A DNA stretch of 52,900 nt from Collinsella sp. OM04-5 (GCF_003439125.1 NZ_QSUU01000001.1:194909-247808); one strand, 5' to 3'; counted from the first letter of the stretch, positions 34,183 through 42,848 are shown. Notes: generated by a model from the letters alone, not told the origin. A program made the numbers and translations.

Positions 34183-36102
34183 CTACTCCAGCTCAAATGC
34201 ACCCGTGTACAGCTGGTAGTAATACCCGCGCTTGGCGATCAGCTCGTCGTGGTTGCCGCGCTCGATGATGCGGCCGTGATCCAGACAGATGATCGCGTCG
34301 GAGTTGCGCACGGTGGACAGGCGGTGCGCGATGACAAACGTCGTGCGGCCCTCCATGAGCTTATCCATGCCCTCCTGCACGATGGCCTCGGTGCGGGTGT
34401 CGATACTCGACGTAGCCTCGTCCAGAATCATCGCCGGCGGATCGGCGACGGCGGCGCGGGCGATCGAGATCAGCTGGCGCTGGCCTTGCGACAGCTGTGC
34501 GCCGTTGCCGGTGAGCATGGTGTCGTAGCCGTCGGGCAGGCGGGTGATAAAGTCGTCTGCGCCCGCGAGCTTGGCCGCTGCGATGCACTCCTCGTCGGTG
34601 GCGTCCAGGTTGCCGTAGCGGATGTTGTCCATCACGGTGCCGGTGAACAGGTTGACGTCCTGCAGCACGACGCCCAGGCTTCGGCGCAGGTCGGCCTTGC
34701 GGATCTTGTTGACGTTGATGCCGTCGTAGCGGATCTTGCCGTCGGCAATGTCGTAGAAGCGGTTGATGAGGTTGGTGATGGTCGTCTTACCGGCACCGGT
34801 GGCGCCGACAAACGCGACCTTCTGGCCCGGCTTGGCAAACACGGACACGCCGTGCAGCACCTCGTGGTCGGGCGTGTAACCAAAGTCGACGTTATCCATG
34901 ACCAGGTCGCCGCGCAGCGGTACGTACTCGATCTCGCCGGTTGCGCGGTGCGGATGCTTCCATGCCCACATGCCGGTGTGGTGGTCGGCCTCCTCGAGCT
35001 CCCAGGTTTCGGGGTTCACCTGCGCGTTGACGAGTGTCACGTAGCCCTCGTCGGCCTCGGGCTCCTCGTCGATGAGCTCAAAGATGCGGTCGGCGCCGGC
35101 GAGGCCCATGACCACGGCGTTGATCTGCTGTGAGATCTGGCCGATCTGTCCGCAGAACTGCTTGGTCATGTTGAGGAACGGCACCACGACGGCGATGGAC
35201 AGCGCCATGCCCGAGATGCTCAGGTTGGGTACGCCCAGCGCCAGGAAAATGCCGCCCGCCAGTGCGACCAGCACGTAGAGCAGGTTGCCCAGGTTCATAA
35301 GGATGGGCATGAGGATGTTGGCGTACATGTTGGCCTTCTGGGAGACCTCGAAGAGCTTTTCGTTGCGCTCGTCAAAATCGGCCTCGGCGGCAGACTCGTG
35401 GCAGAACGCCTTGACGACCTTCTGGCCGTTCATGACTTCCTCGATATGGCCCTCGACCACGCCGAGCTCGGTCTGCTGCGCAATGAAGAAGCGCGCGGAG
35501 TTGGAGCCGAGCAGCTTGGTCATAAAGGTCATAAAGGCGACGCCGGCGATGATGACCAGGCACATCCACACGCTGTAGTACAGCATGATAAAGAACACCG
35601 TGACGATGATGATGATCGTCATGAGCAGGTTGGGCAGCGACTGGCTGATCATCTGACGTAGCGTGTCGATGTCGTTGGTGTAGTGGCTCATGATATCGCC
35701 GCGCTGGTGCGTGTCGAAGTAGCGGATCGGCAGGTCCTGCATGCGGTTGAACATCATCTCGCGCAGCTTCTCGAGCGAGCCCTGCGTGACGATAGCCATG
35801 GCGCGGTTCCAGAAGAGCGAGGACAGGACGCCGACGCCGTAGATGCAGGCGAGGGTGGTCACGAGCTGTGCGATTTTGGGCTGCGCGGCTTCCCAATCGC
35901 CCGACTGCCACGATTCGCTAATAATTTGCAGGGCGCTCTGCAGGAAGGTCGCGCCGATGGAGTTGATGATGGCGCAGAGCACCACGCCGGCGACGACGAG
36001 GGGCAAAAGCACAGGATAGAAGCCAAAGAGCGTCTTGATGAGGCGCGACATGGTGCCGCCCTTGCGGTTGAGCGCGCGCTCGGCGGTCGTTGCCTTACTC
36101 AT
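34183..36102 (-). CDS. ABC exporter half with canonical ATP site (heterodimer subunit 2)
   Basis: 639 aa: six-helix membrane domain (about 20-335) and ATPase domain (about 400-630). Walker A GATGAGKTT, Walker B MILDEATSSID with catalytic Glu, and switch His in IAHRLST are canonical; the signature is LSQGQ rather than LSGGQ. The preceding gene encodes a half with a degenerate site, as in TM287/288, LmrCD and BmrCD drug/lipid exporters. ATG 36102 overlaps the end of the other subunit gene by 8 bp (ATGAGTAA) with AAGGAGG upstream. Third gene of the MarR-ABC-ABC operon; probably exports a toxic compound. Confidence 0.9.
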   Translation of the reverse strand: MSKATTAERALNRKGGTMSRLIKTLFGFYPVLLPLVVAGVVLCAIINSIGATFLQSALQIISESWQSGDWEAAQPKIAQLVTTLACIYGVGVLSSLFWNRAMAIVTQGSLEKLREMMFNRMQDLPIRYFDTHQRGDIMSHYTNDIDTLRQMISQSLPNLLMTIIIIVTVFFIMLYYSVWMCLVIIAGVAFMTFMTKLLGSNSARFFIAQQTELGVVEGHIEEVMNGQKVVKAFCHESAAEADFDERNEKLFEVSQKANMYANILMPILMNLGNLLYVLVALAGGIFLALGVPNLSISGMALSIAVVVPFLNMTKQFCGQIGQISQQINAVVMGLAGADRIFELIDEEPEADEGYVTLVNAQVNPETWELEEADHHTGMWAWKHPHRATGEIEYVPLRGDLVMDNVDFGYTPDHEVLHGVSVFAKPGQKVAFVGATGAGKTTITNLINRFYDIADGKIRYDGINVNKIRKADLRRSLGVVLQDVNLFTGTVMDNIRYGNLDATDEECIAAAKLAGADDFITRLPDGYDTMLTGNGAQLSQGQRQLISIARAAVADPPAMILDEATSSIDTRTEAIVQEGMDKLMEGRTTFVIAHRLSTVRNSDAIICLDHGRIIERGNHDELIAKRGYYYQLYTGAFELE

Positions 36103-37909
36103 GTGCCTCGCCTCCTTCCTGGGTCTGAGCTTGCGTTGCGGATGCCTCGGTGTCGGCCTCGACGGCCCCTTCGCCCTCGGCAGACATCTTGTTTTGAGAG
36201 GTAAAGGTCTCGCGGTAGATCTCGCTCGTCTTGAGCAGCTCTTCGTGGTTGCCGATCTGTGCGATGCGGCCGCCCTCCATGACAATGATGCGGTCTGCGT
36301 CCTGCACGGAGCTGATGCGCTGGGCGATGATGAGCTTGGTCGTGTTGGGCAGATAACTTGCCAGACCTGCGCGAATCTTGGCGTCAGTCTTGGTGTCGAC
36401 GGCGCTGGTGGAGTCGTCCAGGATCAAGATCTTGGGGCGACGCAGCAGGGCGCGTGCAATGCACAGGCGCTGCTTCTGACCGCCCGAAACATTAGAGCCG
36501 CCCTGTTCGATCCAGGTGTCGTAGCCCTTGGGGAAACCGTCGACAAACTCGTCGGCGCAGGCCAGATGCGCCGCCTCGCGGACTTCCTCGTCGGTGGCGT
36601 TCGGGTCGCCCCAACGCAGGTTCTCGGCGACGGTGCCGCTAAACAGCACGTTTTTCTGCAGCACCATGGCGACCTGGTGACGCAGCGCGTCCAGGTCGTA
36701 GTCGCGCACGTCCACGCCGCCCACGCGCACAGCGCCTTCGGTGGTGTCGTACAGGCGGGCGATGAGGTTAACGAGCGTGGACTTGGCCGAGCCGGTGCCG
36801 CCGATGATGCCGATGGTCTCGCCGCTCGTAATGTGCAGGTCGATATCGTCGAGCGCCTGGCGCTTCGCATGCTTGGAATACTTAAAGCTCACGTGGTCAA
36901 AGTCGATGGAACCGTCGGCAACCTCGAGCACGGGCTCGGCGGGATCGGCGATCGTGGGCTCGGCGGCCAGCACCTCGGCAATGCGGTGTGCCGATTCGTC
37001 GGCCATGGTCACCATGACAAAGATCATCGACAGCTGCATCAGGCTCATGAGAATCTGGAAACCATAGGTAAAGGTCGAGGAGAGCTGGCCCACGTCGAAC
37101 AGCGTGCCCTGGCTCGTGATGATGAGCTTGGAGCCCAGGTAGATGATGACGACAAACGCGCCGTTGACGCAGATGTTCATTATGGGGTTGTTAAAGGCGA
37201 GCAGCTTCTCGGCGCGGGTGAAGTCCATCTGGACGTCGCGCGCGGCGGTCGCGAACTTCTCCTTCTCAAAGTCTTCGCGCACATAGCTCTTGACCACGCG
37301 CATGCCGGTGACGTTTTCCTCGACGGACTCGTTAAGGGCATCGTACTTGTGGAACACGCGCGAGAAGATGGGGCGCACCTTAAAGATGATAAAGAACAGT
37401 CCAAAGCCCAGCAGCGGAATGATGACCAGGTAGACCATGGCGACGCTGCCGCCCATGATAAATGCCATGGTAAAGGCGAAGATCAAGACCAGCGGCGCGC
37501 GCACGGCGATACGGATGATCATCATAAAGGCCTGCTGAACGTTGTTGATGTCGGTGGTCAGACGCGTGACGAGTGAGGAACTCGAGAACTCATCGATGTT
37601 GGCAAAGCTGAACGTCTGGATCTTGTAGAACAGGTCGTGACGCAGGTTCTTGGCGAACCCGCAGCTCGCATGGCTGCAGGTGACGCCGGCCGCGGCGCCA
37701 AAAGCAAGCGACGTCAGCGCGATGAGCACCAAAAAGCCTGCGGTGGGAAGCATCTCGGCTACGGTGGCGCCGTCTTTGATGGCGTCGATCAGGTTGGCGG
37801 TGATAAATGGAATCAGCATCTCGCAGAGCACCTCGCCAAGCACGAGCAGCGGCGTGGCAACAGTGACTTTCATATAGTCGCGGATGCTTCCCATGAGGGT
37901 TTTAATCAT
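36095..37909 (-). CDS. ABC exporter half with degenerate ATP site (heterodimer subunit 1)
   Basis: 604 aa: membrane domain (about 10-310) and ATPase domain (about 335-575), then an acidic, Ala/Glu/Thr-rich tail. Departures from consensus: Walker B ends LILDDSTSAVD (Asp where the catalytic Glu should be), the switch His is Gln (IIAQRISS), and Walker A reads GGTGSAKST, with Ala for the last Gly. The signature VSGGQ is intact. In heterodimeric exporters such a subunit forms the non-hydrolysing site; the Ala in Walker A is an extra oddity. ATG 37909 overlaps the marR-like stop by 8 bp (ATGATTAA). Confidence 0.9.
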   Translation of the reverse strand: MIKTLMGSIRDYMKVTVATPLLVLGEVLCEMLIPFITANLIDAIKDGATVAEMLPTAGFLVLIALTSLAFGAAAGVTCSHASCGFAKNLRHDLFYKIQTFSFANIDEFSSSSLVTRLTTDINNVQQAFMMIIRIAVRAPLVLIFAFTMAFIMGGSVAMVYLVIIPLLGFGLFFIIFKVRPIFSRVFHKYDALNESVEENVTGMRVVKSYVREDFEKEKFATAARDVQMDFTRAEKLLAFNNPIMNICVNGAFVVIIYLGSKLIITSQGTLFDVGQLSSTFTYGFQILMSLMQLSMIFVMVTMADESAHRIAEVLAAEPTIADPAEPVLEVADGSIDFDHVSFKYSKHAKRQALDDIDLHITSGETIGIIGGTGSAKSTLVNLIARLYDTTEGAVRVGGVDVRDYDLDALRHQVAMVLQKNVLFSGTVAENLRWGDPNATDEEVREAAHLACADEFVDGFPKGYDTWIEQGGSNVSGGQKQRLCIARALLRRPKILILDDSTSAVDTKTDAKIRAGLASYLPNTTKLIIAQRISSVQDADRIIVMEGGRIAQIGNHEELLKTSEIYRETFTSQNKMSAEGEGAVEADTEASATQAQTQEGGEAHE

Positions 37910-38408
37910 CCAGTTCCTCCCAGGTTACGCGGATTTTATCGAGCATTTCGGCGAGGTCCTCGCGCTCGTCGTGGGTGAGCGCGCTAAAGGCCCGTTCTCT
38001 AAAGCGGATGCGGGCCGCCTGGTCGATGCGGGCGTTTTCCCGGCCGGTTTCGGTCAGGCGAATGGTGAGTTGCCGTCGATCCTTGGGGTTACGGCTGCGC
38101 TCGATGAGGCCGTTGAGCTCGAGCTTGGACAGGATCTCGGAAAGCGATCCCGGCTTGAGGTCAAAGTGCATGCCGAGCTCCTGCTGCGACATCTCGCCGC
38201 CGGGTTGCTTGGCCAGCAGGCAGATGATGGGCGCCTTGCCGGATACGCCTCCGCCATGAAAGTGCATGTAATGGCCGCAGAAGCCAAGCCCGTTAAGGAT
38301 GCGCTTGGCAAGTGCATCCGATTGCGATTGCGCCTCGGGCGAATCTGCAGGCTCGATGGGGTCGCCGCCCGGCGTATGGGGGCAGAGGTCGATGCATTCG
38401 TCGCACAT
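37902..38408 (-). CDS. MarR-family transcriptional regulator
   Basis: 168 aa. The winged-helix part (about 60-130) has ICLLAKQPGGEMSQQELG and RNPKDRRQLTIRLTETG (in pieces: MSQQELGMHFDLKPGSLSE; DRRQLTIRLTETGR), the MarR signature. The N-terminus MCDECIDLCPHTPGG is Cys-rich and not usual for the family; it could be a redox or metal switch. First gene of the exporter operon, with overlapping stop/start to the next gene. Upstream a clear promoter is covered by three 20-bp repeats, so it most likely represses its own operon. Confidence 0.88.
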   Translation of the reverse strand: MCDECIDLCPHTPGGDPIEPADSPEAQSQSDALAKRILNGLGFCGHYMHFHGGGVSGKAPIICLLAKQPGGEMSQQELGMHFDLKPGSLSEILSKLELNGLIERSRNPKDRRQLTIRLTETGRENARIDQAARIRFRERAFSALTHDEREDLAEMLDKIRVTWEELDD

Positions 38409-38448
38409 GGTGTTGCTCCTTTCTTTAGTTAGGTAGAGAAATTGTTTT

Positions 38449-38508
38449 GTACCTAAGTGATTCTAGAGGTACCTAACTGATTGTCAAGGTACCGAATCGA
38501 TTTTGTGG
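38449..38508 (-). promoter_or_regulatory. promoter of marR-ABC operon covered by three 20-bp operator repeats
   Basis: On the minus strand -35 TTGACA (38487-38482), 16-nt spacer, -10 TAGAAT (38465-38460). On the plus strand three direct repeats start at 38449, 38469 and 38489: GTACCTAAGTGATTCTAGAG, GTACCTAACTGATTGTCAAG, GTACCGAATCGATTTTGTGG. A further inverse half site AGTTAGGTA lies at 38427-38435. The repeats overlap both promoter boxes. Confidence 0.75.
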
Positions 38509-38608
38509 CAGTGCTGGGGTGCCGGTGCCAGGGGAATCTTGGACAGTCTTCGCAGCGTAGATTCAGCGGGCCACGGCGTATCCCGGAGTTTTCGATAGGT
38601 TCATTAAG

Positions 38609-38640
38609 GGGGCGAGACTGGCAGCTGCCGGTCTCGCCCC
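38609..38640. terminator. palindrome downstream of fic gene
   Basis: GGGGCGAGACTGGCAG and CTGCCGGTCTCGCCCC are adjacent reverse complements with one mismatch, no loop. It lies just past the end of the minus-strand fic gene. Confidence 0.65.
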
Positions 38641-38655
38641 TTGGCTTTCCGAGAC

Positions 38656-39828
38656 TTAGAGCGGCTCGTCGCCGGTTCGGAGGATGGCGAGATATGGCTC
38701 ATATGAAAACGTGCGGTATCGTTTCCTGCTCGTATCACGTTGGACAAGAATGCCCCAATCGGTAAATTGGGATATAAGGTTGTTTGCGCTCGATCTGCTA
38801 ATCTGCATTCGTTCAGACACAAAGGCGGTGTCGACGATCGGATTGCCCTCGAGAAGGTCGAGTAGCATAAGGGCGTTCGTCGTAGCCCTTCCCGCCTTTT
38901 CGCGAATCAGCCTTTCGGTTTCCGAATGGAGGTCGACAAGCTTCCGCATCGAATCCCGCGCCTCGCGTGCGCTTGCAAGCAAGCAGGTACTGAAAAACGA
39001 AACCCATCCCTCAAAATCGCCTCTCTGCCTTACGCGCATAAGCCAATCGTAGTATTCGCTCCTGTGTCGTTTGAGTTCATACGAGGGGTAGATGACCGGC
39101 TTGGTGAGCGCCCCATCATGTATGAGCGAAAGGAGGATGAGCAGACGCCCGAGGCGTCCGTTGCCGTCGAGGAACGGGTGCGCGGTTTCAAACTGGTAGT
39201 GCACCAAAGCGGCCTTGATGACTGGATCGATGTCGTCACGCTCGTTGATGAAAAGCTCGAGGTCGCCAAGTGCCTCCTTCATATCCTCCGTGTTGGGAGG
39301 GACATACGGGGCCTCATTGAGCGTGCAGCCGTTTGGTCCGACCCAGTTCTGAGTCGTCCTGAACTGGCCCGGCGTCTTGTCGGAGCCTCTGCCATTTCCA
39401 AGCAATGTGGCATGGACGGATTTGAGCAGCCTCATACAGAGTGGCAGTTCCTCCATGAGCGTGGTCGCCTGCTGCACCGCTCGAGTGTAGTTGACGACGT
39501 CGGTTAGGTCCCGGCTCGCATTGGATTCGTTTGACGGGTCAAGAACATCATCGAACGTACATTGCGTACCCTCGATTTGAGAGGACAAGAGCGCTTCCTT
39601 GCGAACGTACATAGAAAGGTACATGTCGATGTTCGGAACAAAGCGAGACATGCCCTCAACCTCGCCGAGTATGGCGCGGCAATCGGAGACAAGCCGCATG
39701 GAATCAGCGGATAAATTGATTGGAAAGAATGAATCCATATTGGCGGGTCTAAACGAATCATAGGCGAGGGCTCCTGAAAGGTTGTGCCTGACGTTTCCCT
39801 GTCGTCCGGGTGTGATGGGTGCGAGCAT
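38656..39828 (-). CDS. Fic family protein (AMPylase-type)
   Basis: 390 aa. Fic core motif HPFLDGNGRLGR (His217) is complete, and the auto-inhibitory motif (S/T)xxxE(G/N) is present before the core as SSQIEG (82-87), making this a class II Fic protein. A winged-helix-like segment follows at about 330-390 (ISRSSANNLISQF). Fic enzymes transfer AMP or other nucleotide moieties to protein hydroxyls. The C-terminal helix-turn-helix suggests DNA binding, so it may be its own regulator; two near-identical palindromes lie upstream. No antitoxin gene is adjacent, as expected when the inhibitory helix is internal. The start ATG 39828 has only AGGAC as ribosome site. Confidence 0.88.
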   Translation of the reverse strand: MLAPITPGRQGNVRHNLSGALAYDSFRPANMDSFFPINLSADSMRLVSDCRAILGEVEGMSRFVPNIDMYLSMYVRKEALLSSQIEGTQCTFDDVLDPSNESNASRDLTDVVNYTRAVQQATTLMEELPLCMRLLKSVHATLLGNGRGSDKTPGQFRTTQNWVGPNGCTLNEAPYVPPNTEDMKEALGDLELFINERDDIDPVIKAALVHYQFETAHPFLDGNGRLGRLLILLSLIHDGALTKPVIYPSYELKRHRSEYYDWLMRVRQRGDFEGWVSFFSTCLLASAREARDSMRKLVDLHSETERLIREKAGRATTNALMLLDLLEGNPIVDTAFVSERMQISRSSANNLISQFTDWGILVQRDTSRKRYRTFSYEPYLAILRTGDEPL

Positions 39829-39838
39829 CGTTAGTGTC

Positions 39839-39961
39839 CTAAGAACAAATTTGAGCCAAAACTTGTTCTTAGAATTTTATAGCGCCTTCTAAGGCCAAGT
39901 TTCTGCAATAAGAAGCGTCAGAAAAACTCTAAGAACAAAATTACGCCCAAACTTGGTCTTA
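39839..39961 (-). promoter_or_regulatory. paired operator-like palindromes upstream of fic
   Basis: CTAAGAACAAATTT...AACTTGTTCTTAG (39839-39872) and a second copy CTAAGAACAAAATT...AACTTGGTCTTA (39929-39961) lie exactly 90 bp apart. A half copy CTAAGGCCAAGTTT (about 39888-39901) is between them in the same strand sense. A minus-strand -10-like TATAAA is at 39881-39876, inside the set. The pattern suggests an autoregulated promoter. Confidence 0.6.
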
Positions 39962-40049
39962 CATCCGAAGGCAAGACTTAGATTGCACTGCGCTACACTT
40001 AGTCGCATTATGGCGACATCGCGCCGCGCCCGACCCAAGGGGGACACTC

Positions 40050-40874
40050 ATGAAGAACACTCAGCTGCTGCTGATTAACGATATGTGCGGCTACGGCAAG
40101 GTCGCGCTTTCTGCCATGCTGCCGGTGCTGTCGCACATGGGTTACCGTATCCACAATCTGCCGACGGCACTTGTGTCCGATACGCTCAACTATCCCAAGT
40201 TCTACATCCACGACACCACGGAGTACGTGCGCCAAAGCCTCGCTATCTGGGAGGAGCTCGGCTTTGAGTTCGACGCCATCTCGACCGGCTTTATCGTGAC
40301 CGAGGAAGAGACGCGCATCATCTCGGACTTTTGCCACCGCCGCGCGCAAAAGGGCACCAAGGTGTTCGTCGATCCCATCATGGGCGACAACGGCAAGCTC
40401 TATGCCGGTGTGCCCGAGTCCACGATTGGCCTTATGCGGCACCTGCTGGAGTGCGCAGACTACGCGGTGCCCAACTACACCGAGGCCTGTCTGCTCACCG
40501 ATGCGCCTATTGCAGAGCAGATCACGCCCGACGAGGCCCGCGCCCTTGTGGACGCCGTGCGCGAGCTGGGTGCCAAGTCGGTAGTCATTACGAGCGCCGT
40601 GGTCAATGGCACGAACGCGGTTATCGGTTACGACCATGTGGCGGGGGAGCACTTCACGATTCCATTTGAGCTCATTCCGGTCTATTTTCCGGGCACGGGC
40701 GACACGTTTTCGGCGGTGCTCGTCGGCCGCGTTATGGCAGGTTGGAGTCTGCAGCGCGCGACGGCCGATGCCATGCGCGTGGTGGCGGAGCTTATCGAGC
40801 GCAATGCCGACCAAGAGGACAAGTCGGCCGGCCTGCCCATCGAGGCCTGCCTGGATGTGATTGACCATGAGTAA
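40050..40874 (+). CDS. pyridoxamine kinase (PfkB/PdxK-type)
   Basis: 274 aa. Family elements: INDMCGYGKVAL near the N-terminus (S/N-rich substrate loop), VDPIMGDNGKLY (about 109-120), VPNYTEA, and the anion hole GTGDTFSAVL (about 218-227) with catalytic Asp. These kinases phosphorylate pyridoxal, pyridoxamine or pyridoxine at O5' in B6 salvage. ATG 40050 follows AAGGGGG. Its stop overlaps the start of the next small gene by 8 bp. Confidence 0.88.
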   Translation: MKNTQLLLINDMCGYGKVALSAMLPVLSHMGYRIHNLPTALVSDTLNYPKFYIHDTTEYVRQSLAIWEELGFEFDAISTGFIVTEEETRIISDFCHRRAQKGTKVFVDPIMGDNGKLYAGVPESTIGLMRHLLECADYAVPNYTEACLLTDAPIAEQITPDEARALVDAVRELGAKSVVITSAVVNGTNAVIGYDHVAGEHFTIPFELIPVYFPGTGDTFSAVLVGRVMAGWSLQRATADAMRVVAELIERNADQEDKSAGLPIEACLDVIDHE

Positions 40875-41196
40875 CGCTGGCGAGGGCGGCGTCAAGCCTG
40901 TGGGCGAGAACGGGCCGCTCGGCGCGCCGCGTGGCAAGCGGCCGCGTATCCGCGTGAGCTGCGTGGACCAGCTGGGGACGTGCCGCTGCCACCACGGTCA
41001 TAAGCCGGGCGACGTCTTTGACTTTGACCGAGACCGCGGCAAGATGTGCTCCATGGCCTGCCACGTGGGCTTTCCCTATATCGATATCCTGCGCTATGGC
41101 GGAACCGTGCCTGGCAACGAGCCCGGTACGGCAAAGTTCTGCTGCCCCGAGATTGATACGCTGAACGTCTGGCTTGCCGAGATCGTCGACGAGTAA
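40867..41196 (+). CDS. small Cys-rich protein, TIGR04076-like
   Basis: 109 aa. ATG 40867 overlaps the stop of the kinase gene (ATGAGTAA), so translation is coupled. Nine Cys are present: RVSCVDQLGTCRCHHGHKPGD, MCSMACHVGFPYI (both shown in part as VSCVDQLGTCRC and MCSMACHVGFP) and KFCCPEIDT. The G-x-x-x-C and CP...VW pattern fits the TIGR04076 family of unknown function, common in anaerobes. Possible metal or redox role; the link to vitamin B6 is by position only. Confidence 0.7.
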   Translation: MSNAGEGGVKPVGENGPLGAPRGKRPRIRVSCVDQLGTCRCHHGHKPGDVFDFDRDRGKMCSMACHVGFPYIDILRYGGTVPGNEPGTAKFCCPEIDTLNVWLAEIVDE

Positions 41197-41224
41197 CCGA
41201 GCGAGGTTTTTCTCCCGTCGAAAT

Positions 41225-41294
41225 ATCGAGCGTGGATTATCTCCCGTTTTGGGCGCAATTTCGCACTCAAAGTGGGAGATAGTCCTCGCTCGAT
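41225..41294. repeat. dispersed palindrome, CGAGCGTGGATT family (copy 1)
   Basis: ATCGAGCGTGGATTATCTCC (41225-41244) pairs with GGAGATAGTCCTCGCTCGAT (41275-41294) with two mismatches. A related element is at 42905-42968. Confidence 0.8.
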
Positions 41295-41376
41295 TTGTAT
41301 GCGAGAATCCCGACCTCACTTATGCCCATGCTTAGGCGCACGCGTCGTTGTTCTGTGCGCGAGTAAGCTCAAATTT

Positions 41377-41476
41377 CTGCATTTCATCCAATTTCGGTAC
41401 TAAAAATCTCTGCATTTCATCGATAATAGTCGATATAAATATCTGCATTTCATTTATCGAGGCGATGGGAGAGCTT
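41377..41476 (+). promoter_or_regulatory. three 33-bp iterons upstream of the DUF4143 ATPase gene
   Basis: CTGCATTTCAT starts at 41377, 41410 and 41443, exactly 33 bp apart, in an AT-rich stretch; the third copy ends near the start codon. Bases between copies are poorly conserved except TAAA-A-T before each next copy. Likely operator or binding sites for a regulator. Confidence 0.6.
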
Positions 41477-42838
41477 ATGTTGCGCAGGAAAATCGCTGAT
41501 GAGCTTGATTGTTGGCAGAGATCCATTGAACGAAAGGCGTTGTTCGTCACGGGTTCTCGCCAAATCGGTAAGAGCTACTCGATTCGCGAGTTCGGTAAGT
41601 CAAACTACGCAACCTATATCGAGCTCAATCTCGCGGAAAATCGCCAGGCAAAAGATGCTCTTCTCGAGGCACGGGATGCCGATGATTTCATCAGCAGGGT
41701 GACGCTTCTTTCGGGAAAGCCGATAGCGCCAGGCAAAACGCTCGTGTTTATCGATGAGGTCCAAGAGGCCCCCGACATCATGACGATGGCAAAGTTCCTT
41801 GTTGAGGACGGGAGGTGCCACTGGGCGTTTTCGGGGTCAATGCTCGGGACCCAGTTCAAGGGCGTTAGGTCCTATCCTGTGGGATATGTTCACGAGCTTA
41901 GGATGTTCCCGCTCGATTTTGAGGAGTTTTGCTGGGCGATCGGGGTGAGCGAAGGAGCTCGCCAAACGATACGCGATGCGTGTATCAGCGAGAAGCCCAT
42001 TCCTGATTACATTCATGACGCGATGATGGCAAACTTCAGGACCTATACCGTTGTCGGCGGAATGCCGGAGGTCGTGCAGCGTTTCCTTGACACGCAGGGC
42101 GACCTTGCCTCTGTTCGTCAGCTACAGTCAGAGCTCAACGAACAGTACCGGCGGGATATCTCCAAGTATGCAAGCGGGCGAGCCCTTCAGGTGCAGAGCA
42201 TTTACGATCAGCTCCCTATTATGCTCGAGGGCGAAAACAAACGCTTCGTGCTCAATTCCATTGACCCCAAGGCGCATTACGACAAGTACCAGCGAGATTT
42301 TGTCTGGCTTGTCGATGCCGGCGTTGCTCTCAAGGCCGATATCGTAACCGAGCCAAAATCGCCCCTGCTCAAGACGGCGCGGCCATCGCAGTTCAAGCTA
42401 TATCAATCGGATACGGGCATGTTGATGGCGCGCTACCCCGTTGGAGTCGCCCAGGCGGCGTATCTTGATAGCAAGGAGCCCAATCTGGGCGGCATTTACG
42501 AAAACGTGGTGGCCCAGCAGCTGGCTGCCCAGAATCGCCAGCTTTACTACTATCAGACGAAAAAGCGCGGCGAAGTGGACTTTGTGGTCGACGGACCGGA
42601 TGGGACGGCTGTCCCGATCGAGGTTAAATCGGGCTCCTATTACCACGCGCACGCTGCGCTCGGTCATGTGCTTGATACGGCCGAATATGGCGTAAGGCTC
42701 GGGATTGTTTTCTCGAGAGGCAACGTTGAGCGCAACGGAGCTGTTCTTTATTTGCCGCTATATGCGACCTGGGTCCTTTCGGATGTTTTGGGCGACTCCC
42801 GTGCCGAGGGGATAAAGCTGGAGGTCAAGCAGGTCTAG
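41477..42838 (+). CDS. AAA ATPase with DUF4143 domain
   Basis: 453 aa. AAA_14 ATPase part (about 15-150) with Walker A GSRQIGKS (26-33) and Walker B TLVFIDEVQ (about 88-96), then DUF4143 (about 200-370) and a C-terminal part with RGEVDFVV and IEVKSG, the E/D-x-K pattern of a restriction-nuclease-like fold. Proteins of this kind are very common in gut bacteria and archaea, function unknown. ATG 41477 has GGGAG 5 nt upstream; ATG 41465 is also possible. The upstream 33-bp iterons would be read as protein if a farther TTG were used, which I reject. Confidence 0.85.
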   Translation: MLRRKIADELDCWQRSIERKALFVTGSRQIGKSYSIREFGKSNYATYIELNLAENRQAKDALLEARDADDFISRVTLLSGKPIAPGKTLVFIDEVQEAPDIMTMAKFLVEDGRCHWAFSGSMLGTQFKGVRSYPVGYVHELRMFPLDFEEFCWAIGVSEGARQTIRDACISEKPIPDYIHDAMMANFRTYTVVGGMPEVVQRFLDTQGDLASVRQLQSELNEQYRRDISKYASGRALQVQSIYDQLPIMLEGENKRFVLNSIDPKAHYDKYQRDFVWLVDAGVALKADIVTEPKSPLLKTARPSQFKLYQSDTGMLMARYPVGVAQAAYLDSKEPNLGGIYENVVAQQLAAQNRQLYYYQTKKRGEVDFVVDGPDGTAVPIEVKSGSYYHAHAALGHVLDTAEYGVRLGIVFSRGNVERNGAVLYLPLYATWVLSDVLGDSRAEGIKLEVKQV

Positions 42839-42848
42839 GGCCAGTCCC

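Noticed and set aside
38656..39828. Fic/antitoxin pair
   Set aside because: No small antitoxin gene is adjacent; the inhibitory motif SSQIEG is within the Fic protein itself.
41348..41476. N-terminal extension of the DUF4143 ATPase
   Set aside because: Reading the frame upstream from a TTG would translate the 33-bp iterons into CIS-containing repeats; there is no ribosome site there, while ATG 41477 has one and matches the family N-terminus.
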